A DNA stretch of 64,000 bases from Zelopaecilomyces penicillatus (lineage: Eukaryota; Ascomycota; Sordariomycetes; Hypocreales; Pseudodiploosporaceae). The stretch lies in contig VCCP01000003.1 of the NCBI GenBank assembly GCA_005765155.1, positions 1,116,001 to 1,180,000 on the forward strand, read 5' to 3'. This document shows, piece after piece, positions 58,501 through 64,000 of this stretch. Both the position numbers and the translations under genes were made by a program. The notes below the pieces were generated by a model that saw only the letters and a program-made list of their open reading frames with translations, searched no databases and was not told where the DNA came from. How positions within the stretch are numbered: the first letter of the stretch is position 1; each line of letters begins with the position of its first letter.

Positions 58501-59061
58501 GACCTACCTCAGTCCTGCGCTTACTTTTCTGCCGTGGATATCGACCATGTTCTGCGCAAAGAAGTCGACATGGATTGCGTTACGCCGAGTCACAAAACAC
58601 CAATACCACCAGGAGAGAGCTTAGACATTCAGACATTACTCGACAAGGGCGACATCGCTATGCTCAACTCCTCCGTTGTTCCCGATGAGAAATATTCCCC
58701 CAAGCCCGAAAACGTTGAATACGTGCCCCGCATTCCTGTCATGCGGGCTCTTTCAACTGCCACTGGAAGTAGTTCTTCCTTTATCAAGGCGCAAATATGC
58801 AACGATGAGCAGGAGCTGCGGGAACTGCTGAAAGCTGCCCGCAAGGTCGAGCCGCCAGAACTAAAGCCAATGAGCAAGAGGTCGCTCAAGTCTGTGCTTC
58901 CATACACAGCACACCCTGAACTAGTTCCGATGATGGATGAACCAATATCAGTTTCAGAAGCAATGAATCTAAAATATCGGAACCAAGGCCAAGACGCGAA
59001 AGCAAAATGGTCGTGGACAAGAAGCGCTGGGCAGATAGCGCGTCCTAGCTCAAGAATATGA
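55591..59061 (+). CDS. MIP1: Mitochondrial DNA polymerase gamma, catalytic subunit
   Basis: 1,156 aa, no intron. A basic, Ser/Arg-rich N-terminus (about 1-55) fits a mitochondrial presequence. The 3'-5' proofreading exonuclease has Exo I CFDTEV (Asp212, Glu214), Exo II VGHNVGFD (near 266) and Exo III YCAAD (Asp398). The family A polymerase domain has motif A VGADVDSEE (Asp733/Asp735), motif B KVFNYGRIYGAG (near 789-800) and motif C VHDE (Asp934). All expected catalytic residues are present, so the enzyme should be active. It replicates mitochondrial DNA. Length fits fungal Mip1, which has a C-terminal extension beyond the polymerase fold, seen here after about residue 1000. The start is the first ATG of the frame and directly opens the presequence. 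Confidence 0.96.
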   Translation: MSTLSLAAGSGRRASKGLLLGFSRHRWCRAHNASFWRAQSQGLRGVLNSYSRRQRHTLAGENHKSNRLLVHNTDKEWLVPSQARYNEIGVQQLSSHVFQQIFPDGSKPPPDELVQLAKDHLQRHDLLGKNTDDSTPIAFDLPPLQGRSLDEHFYKLGVDCAQPHLNFAKQFARASVPPKPRKWVRRSGWTKYYPDGRTEQVHAPDEEMLCFDTEVMWKESPFAVMACASSPSAWYAWLSPWLLGESTNDRHLIPMGDPNKDRVIVGHNVGFDRARILEEYDVKQTRNAFMDTMSLHVAVNGMCSQQRPTWMKHKKNRELRERVASQAPDHELAELLSNRGMHDEEELWVERSSVNSLRDVAKFHLNVSIDKAIRDDFGELDRDGILAKLDELMDYCAADVSITHRIYQIVFPNFLDVCPHPVSFAALRHLSSVILPVNKSWDAYLSNAEATYLELSDAVQERLAGLAEKALKIKAQPEMWQNDPWMRQLDWSGQEIRMVKGKRKNDPPRPAARQKKPGMPQWYKDLFPKNDSPLSISVRTRIAPLLLRLAWEGHPLVWSDQYGWVFRVPRAEMAKYMAKQMAQCFFGDAEPALRDDRVHVYFKLPHKDGPSARCVNPMAKGYLPYFEKGILSSEYSYAKEALEMNASCSYWISARDRIKSQMVVYKEDLSPSAKSEEKSAGFILPQIIPMGTITRRAVENTWLTASNAKKNRVGSELKAMIQAPEGYCFVGADVDSEELWIASLVGDATFKLHGGNAVGFMTLEGTKAAGTDLHSRTASILSITRNDAKVFNYGRIYGAGLKFAATLLRQFNPGLSEKQTMEVASKLYATTKGTKTSRKALHNKPFWRGGTESFVFNKLEEFAEQEHPRTPVLGAGITEALMSRFINKGGYLTSRINWAIQSSGVDYLHLLIVAMDYLVRRFNIDARLAITVHDEIRYLVKNEDKYRAAMALQVANIWTRAMFSQQVGIDDLPQSCAYFSAVDIDHVLRKEVDMDCVTPSHKTPIPPGESLDIQTLLDKGDIAMLNSSVVPDEKYSPKPENVEYVPRIPVMRALSTATGSSSSFIKAQICNDEQELRELLKAARKVEPPELKPMSKRSLKSVLPYTAHPELVPMMDEPISVSEAMNLKYRNQGQDAKAKWSWTRSAGQIARPSSRI

Positions 59062-59935
59062 TGAGCTGTATTACAACAACGAGTTCTTTTCTTACGGCCG
59101 AAACCAAAACGGGGGGGCAAAGCGAGTGTTTTCATTTGATTTCTCTTCTTGAAGATACGGCGTTTACTTCAGCTATCAACCAGGAGGTTTTTGTTAAAAT
59201 ATCATTTCGAATGGCGTTTGGTCAAGGTACGAAGAGGAAGGCGGTTATGTTATGAAGGATTGTCTTTATAGGCAGTATGTGTATCAATGTTAATGTGGTT
59301 TCCTAGCAAGGGGCGTTGTTTATTTTGGTCCGAGGGGCTGGGTGGCTGTTTCGAATTGGGTTATCTATGTACCATCACCACGTTATGAAGCGATACCAAG
59401 TCGAGATGTATACTATCATTATTAATCGTAATCTGAGGCATTTTAGATTTCACACCTAGAAGCAGATTCCTTGACTACCTAAGGTAGTATCACTAACTGA
59501 TCTAGATTGACTGATGGCCGCGGCACTTCCATTCTCATGGTCCATTGCCGGTGCGGGGCATCACTGAATAGTGGCGGTTTCTAGTAGTGGGCTGTTGAGA
59601 GGGGCAGCAGTGAGTCTGTTCACTCCACTCCCCTACTCCGTACAGTAACGTCCATTTCTCCAGCATGCACTGTTCCGTCGCAAGTTAATGAGGCTGTGAG
59701 GGGCAATTGCAGCGGTTCACCAAGGATTACGTAGCTGCAGGTACTTCAGTACCTCACCACGCCTTTCGCCTTCTTGATGATGGAGCCTTGATGACGAAAG
59801 CGTCACTGCATTGGCTTCTACAGTGGTGTAACATCTTGCAAGCTGCAAACGCCATGATCGAACGCCAAATCTCACCACCAGCCTGACCACTTCAACAATC
59901 CTGCCCGTGGAATATCCAAAATCAGTTGAAGCGCC
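59062..59935. other. Intergenic region
   Basis: 874 bp: 3' flank of the polymerase gene and promoter of the following gene on the same strand. No coding pattern or RNA gene recognised. Confidence 0.55.
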
Positions 59936-61920
59936 ATGGCGACTACAGAGGAAGTTGTGCGCAGGCTCACGGAGTCTCGCCCTCCTGCTACAGATGCTGC
60001 TACGTACTTGACCATTGTAGAGATGTCACTTTCGCCTGAGATCCTGCCGGCTCTGCTTGAAATCCTGGAAGATGTTGAGCTCACCAATGACATTGGCTGG
60101 GACATGGTTGAAATGTTGATTTCGGTGCCGGGCAGTGAGGACTGCCTGGAAAGCATAGCTCGCCTGGGCAACCCGCGAGAAGTCATCCTCAAGGTGTTGG
60201 AGGTGATGGATAAGAGGTGCAGTGGTGGCGTTCAGGCTGACGATGATGAGGACGAGGGAAAGAAAGAGGAGGAAGAAGGTGAAGATGATCAGATGACTGG
60301 CGAGATAGGCAAAGTTCAGGATCCGCTGGCGCACAAGCATTTTGTCACACTTTGTGGCATGCTAGGAATTCTACACAAGAGACTGCAGGTCAAGGCTCCG
60401 TCAAGATTCCTACACACGACTCTCGAAACGGTTTCCAGGTGCTACGATGCAACCGACGCGTCCTCCACCGCAGCCGTCATTGCTCTAGTGCAGTCGTTGG
60501 CATGCCGGACACGGCCTCCGCTGCCAACAAGAAAGTCCAGCACCAAGTTGGATACGCCATTCCAGGACAGTGATCCAGCAAAGACGGCGCCGGATCCAGA
60601 GGGAGAAGGAGCAGGCCAGGCAAATGAGGGAGAACACCAATCAATCACTCGGCTACTCCAGTCGTTTATGACATGCGTCATCGAAGCCTATGTCAACTCT
60701 AATGGTCTCGAATGGGCTTCTCGAATGCTTGAGTACACATATCCTGAGAGGATAGTGCCAGGGAGACGAACCATGATGCAAGCGTTCAAAGAGACGGATG
60801 AGCTTCAGTCCAGGGACGCCTTAGTTGGACAGCTTGTGGTAAGTCAATATCATACCAAGCCGACTTTTATTCCCTCCTCACTGGCAGTGAAAAATGCTAA
60901 CCCCCTTTTCCCCAATGCTAGGCCCTCGCTGGAGACGTTGGCTTGTCTGGCCTGCCCCGTTCCGAAATGAAATTGCTTCTAGAAGCACCCGTCTCTCGGA
61001 ATCCTCTCACTGTCGAGTTCGACCCCGACATTCCGGACCAAATCAAGTTTTCTACTGGGGGTGTTCTCTGCCTTACAGCATATTGGATGTTTGCGTCGGA
61101 TGTCTTTGACGCGCACCGCAGCCTTCCAAATAACCGCATGTTTCCAAGCTTCATGTTTCCAGATCACCACCTCCTATTGCAGAAATTTATGGGCGAGGAA
61201 CCTCAAGCACAAATCGCGCATAATCCTGGATCGGTGGAGGCACTTGTCGTCATGGCCATCTGGCTGGACGGCAGAAAACAAATTTCAAGTGAAGAAGGCA
61301 AAGATACTGAAACTGGATCTGGTTTTATGTCATACCACCATCTCCTAACCTTGATTTCTGTCTTTCACCAAAATCTCCGCGTCCGCAATGCTGCTACATT
61401 CATGGCCGGTACAGTCCTACACGCAGACCCAGACGAAGATGGCCGACTAGCCATCTTGGAAGACCTTCTTGAGAATTGCATGTTCCCATCGCTCCAGGCT
61501 TGCGCAGTATCATGGTTACGGGAAGAGATCATTGCCGCTCGCACAGCAGACTCCACAAGCCGGTTTGCCAGCCCGGATTGTTTCGAGACGTTACAGTACA
61601 CACTATTCCCAAGCCTCACGTATCTCAAAGAAGCCGATACGCCGACTCTTTGGGCGTTCTGGACACAAAACGCACCACTCCATCTCCAAGTCGCCAATTT
61701 CGCCCTGTTCCTTTTCAGCAGTGAGATGTACAAGGCCCTAATTCCGGCCGGAATGGGTGCGGCTATTGAACACCGATACGTGGAGCCACTACTGCATGCT
61801 GCCCAGGTCTTAGAGAAGGCTACTAAAGAGGGCGAGGTCGAGGCGGAGGAGCTGAATGGTGAGGTTCTCATGCAGCTTAGTATATTGGCGGACACTCTCG
61901 GCCGTGTGCCGCTCCATTAA
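59936..61920 (+). CDS. YBP/Alf4/glomulin-family protein (YAP1-binding protein-like)
   Basis: 633 aa from two exons, 59936-60838 and 60922-61920 (83-bp intron, GTAAGT..TAG, phase 0). The protein is all-helical in appearance, with an acidic run at about 101-120 (DDDEDEGKKEEEEGEDD) and conserved-looking segments such as ALLEILEDVELTNDIGWDMVEML near the start and FHQNLRVRNAATFMAGTVLH later. This matches the fungal family that includes yeast Ybp1 (assists Yap1 oxidation by peroxide) and Ybp2 (kinetochore), grouped with plant Alf4 and animal glomulin. Glomulin binds Rbx1 and blocks cullin ligases. Which of these roles this protein has cannot be told from sequence. Confidence 0.8.
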
Positions 61921-62458
61921 CCTTTTTGTGACACTGGAAGTGTGAAGGTATGAGAGAATTCAAGCGTACACGGATTCGACTAGTTCTGCATGAGCATACG
62001 GTCCGGTGAAGTCAATGTCAAGCTCATCCTGCATATAGCTAAAGTAGAGCAATAGTGGAGACGAATGGGGAAACAAACTCTGTTACAGCCCCTTTGAACA
62101 AAGACCACAGAAAGGAAAAAAGAGCAAGGAGTGACATGCCAGGAGCATTCTATGATATGTTTTGTATTTATGTGTGTGATATTCATCTAGCAGATAAAAT
62201 GAAACTGATAAGATGTCTATACAAGCGGGCGGGCGAAGAAGCCAAGCCTGTCGGAGGGTTTCCGCAAAGCCACAGATGAACGGCGCTCATAGTATCAGAG
62301 ATGATGTTGTAGCAGTGAGATTCTTCATGTCGTGAAAATTGCGCAACTAGATAAGACATTTGTCAAATATACAAAACAGACGCTGGTGACTTATTTATGC
62401 TCTATTTTACAGGTATCGTTCGTCAACGAAAGAAAGAAAGAAAGGACGCCAGCGCTAT
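61921..62458. other. Intergenic region between convergent genes
   Basis: 538 bp of 3' flanks of the YBP-like and SPP2 genes. No gene seen. Confidence 0.5.
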
Positions 62459-63529
62459 TCAGCGTCTCCGGTCCTTATCATGATCGCGATGCCGGTCCCG
62501 ATGTCGGTCGTGATCTCTATCTCTTTCCCTGTCTCTATCCCTTTCCCTATCGCGATGCCTTTCCCGGTTCCCATCTCGTTCTCGCTCGCGCTCCCGCTTG
62601 TAGCTGTCTTCATTTTGGCGACTCTCTTTCCGTTTGCTCTCTTCGCGCCTGTATTCAGACAACCGCGGTCGTTGCTTCTTCTTGCCGTTTTGATTCCAGC
62701 CGCCGAGGTCCTCGTCTTCCTTGAGCTCCTTGGCGCCGAGGCCAAGACGATTTGGTCGCCGCTTGACCTCTTTTATTCTGACACCACCGTCCTCGCCGTT
62801 CCAACCCATGCCACGTAGGAGCGCGGCTCCGAACTCTTCGACGGGCATCGCCTCGTAGTCTTTGGCTGTGGGCATAGCGCCAGCGGACTCAACGTCGCGG
62901 CGGTAGGCGTCGTCTTCGTTGATTGGCGGTTGAGCAATAGTCTTGTGTTTTGAAGGGGCTTTTCCAAGCAGGGCATCCATGGCTTCGTCGTCAGCACTGC
63001 GTTTAGCGGAGGGTCTGTCACTTTTGTCTTTGTCTTCTCGTTGTTCGGTACCATCGTGGGCGTCTGGCCCTGTCTCTGCATCTTCTTCGCGCTCCTCTCT
63101 AGATGGTTTCTCCTTGATGGTCAGACCCCATTTGAGATCCTTATCTTGATCGGCGGGCTCAGTCTCGACTGTATTGCCGTTTTTTTCTGCCCTCGCCTCT
63201 GCTGGGAGCAAGTTTTTCCCTTTTCGTTGACCCTTTATTTCGTCTTTCCAGTTGCGGTTCGCCTGTCTCTCAATGACGAACTCCTTCTTCACAGCTTTCT
63301 CATCCCAGCTTTTCCTTTCTAATTCCGCCCCTTTTGCGCCGAACCCAATGATTGTCTCGTGTTTTCCATAACGCACAATTTCTTCGCCTTCCGAGTCTAA
63401 TGCGCCGCCCCAGGCATTGGATCGCGGTCGTTTTCCAAGGGTTGACGGTGGGTTGGGGCGCGATGGCTTGCTGGATGAGGACCCTGCACCAAACTTGATG
63501 GCTATACGGCCCTTGCCCAGTTCTGACAT
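62459..63529 (-). CDS. SPP2: Pre-mRNA-splicing factor SPP2 (G-patch protein)
   Basis: 356 aa, single exon. The N-terminus (GRIAIKFGAG, residues 7-16) and the central G-patch at about 228-265 (FGAALLRGMGWNGEDG, then RPNRLGLGAKEL) are the two hallmarks of Spp2 / GPKOW. In yeast Spp2 recruits and activates the DEAH helicase Prp2 through this G-patch for the first catalytic step of splicing. The C-terminal 46 residues are almost only Arg, Glu, Asp and His (RE/RD repeats), as in many nuclear splicing proteins and absent from yeast Spp2. The long Lys/Glu-rich middle is probably disordered. The start Met at 63529 directly precedes the conserved N-terminal motif. Confidence 0.88.
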   Translation of the reverse strand: MSELGKGRIAIKFGAGSSSSKPSRPNPPSTLGKRPRSNAWGGALDSEGEEIVRYGKHETIIGFGAKGAELERKSWDEKAVKKEFVIERQANRNWKDEIKGQRKGKNLLPAEARAEKNGNTVETEPADQDKDLKWGLTIKEKPSREEREEDAETGPDAHDGTEQREDKDKSDRPSAKRSADDEAMDALLGKAPSKHKTIAQPPINEDDAYRRDVESAGAMPTAKDYEAMPVEEFGAALLRGMGWNGEDGGVRIKEVKRRPNRLGLGAKELKEDEDLGGWNQNGKKKQRPRLSEYRREESKRKESRQNEDSYKRERERERDGNRERHRDRERDRDRERDRDHDRHRDRHRDHDKDRRR

Positions 63530-64000
63530 TATGAAAGACAGCCGAGGATCCGTGGAAGACTATCGATGCGAGTCTGAAGGCTCACGGTAAGAATCAAGAA
63601 CCTTGTCGGCTTATCTCTTTGGCAACCATAATTCGTTGTTGTCTTTAAGTTCTTTCGTCAACAGGTACTAAGATGCCTACAGACAGCCGATGACTGATCC
63701 ACATCAGTGTGGATCCCTTGTTTGCTTGGCATCAGGCAGCTGTGGCGGGCTGGCTGTTGCCCCATAAGAAAACTTTCTTGTGGCGCGGTAGAGGTGGCTG
63801 ACTTGATTACATGGTAGGCCTTCTTCACCTTGAAGCCAGAACACCAAGGATGCCATGCATCGATGGAAGCGCTACAAATCGAGCCTACCAAGTCCTCTGT
63901 TCTATGACGGCGACTCGACTGTTCGTAGACCACTTATCACTGACCCTTGTACATAATAGCTAAAAAGATGCGAAAAAAGACGGTGAAATTAATCCCAGCC
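63530..64000. other. Right-hand end, SPP2 promoter
   Basis: 471 bp upstream of SPP2. No coding pattern recognised; a short minus-strand frame at 63658-63933 resembles nothing known. Confidence 0.5.

Noticed and set aside
1..64000. CRISPR arrays, tRNA or rRNA genes
   Set aside because: A CRISPR array is not expected in a fungal chromosome; the only regular short repeats are the LTR dyads, and I saw no tRNA or rRNA pattern.

Overview
The window is a piece of a filamentous ascomycete chromosome. Short introns with GT..AG borders, a fungal-type FOX2, an ECM11-domain protein, mitochondrial DNA polymerase gamma, a cullin and an intron-less 12 kb non-ribosomal peptide synthetase (NRPS) all fit a Sordariomycete, most likely Hypocreales. 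The order is my inference.

Positions 1-16566 are a nested retrotransposon island. Two copies of one Ty3/gypsy chromovirus family are present, one moderately and one extremely mutated. There is also one complete Ty1/copia element (8395-14726, LTRs of 475 bp) and a truncated inverted copia LTR (4913-5116). The damage is almost entirely C-to-T and G-to-A change at CpA/TpG, with in-frame stops and no frameshifts, which is the signature of repeat-induced point mutation (RIP). Orientation and target-site duplications suggest that 5117-8394 was inverted between two copia LTRs. Reading it backwards rejoins one gypsy element with the gag and LTR now at 14727-16566. The less damaged gypsy copy carries an antisense gene for a small cysteine-cluster, coiled-coil protein.

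Positions 16567-24266 are a gene-poor transition with degraded repeats and no convincing gene.

Positions 24267-41433 are gene-rich: an RBR ubiquitin ligase with a hydrophobic insert (+), peroxisomal FOX2 (-, 8 exons), a TDA10/glycerate-kinase-like P-loop kinase (+), an ECM11-domain protein (-), an SRF1-like phospholipase D regulator (+), cullin-1 (+, 5 exons) and a small secreted cysteine-containing protein (-).

Positions 42207-54134 (-) hold the NRPS: remnant A, then T-C-A-T-C-A-T-C-A-T-C. The terminal C has an altered NHxxxDG motif that fits a cyclising release domain. The first A domain is missing except for its C-terminal end. No tailoring enzyme or transporter lies nearby.

Positions 55591-63529 return to housekeeping genes: DNA polymerase gamma (+), a YBP/Alf4/glomulin-family protein (+) and the SPP2 G-patch splicing factor (-).

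The genes do not form one pathway. The main points of interest are the isolated, front-truncated NRPS, the hairpin-array copia LTR with an apparent half-tRNA primer site, the antisense retrotransposon gene and the LTR-mediated inversion.
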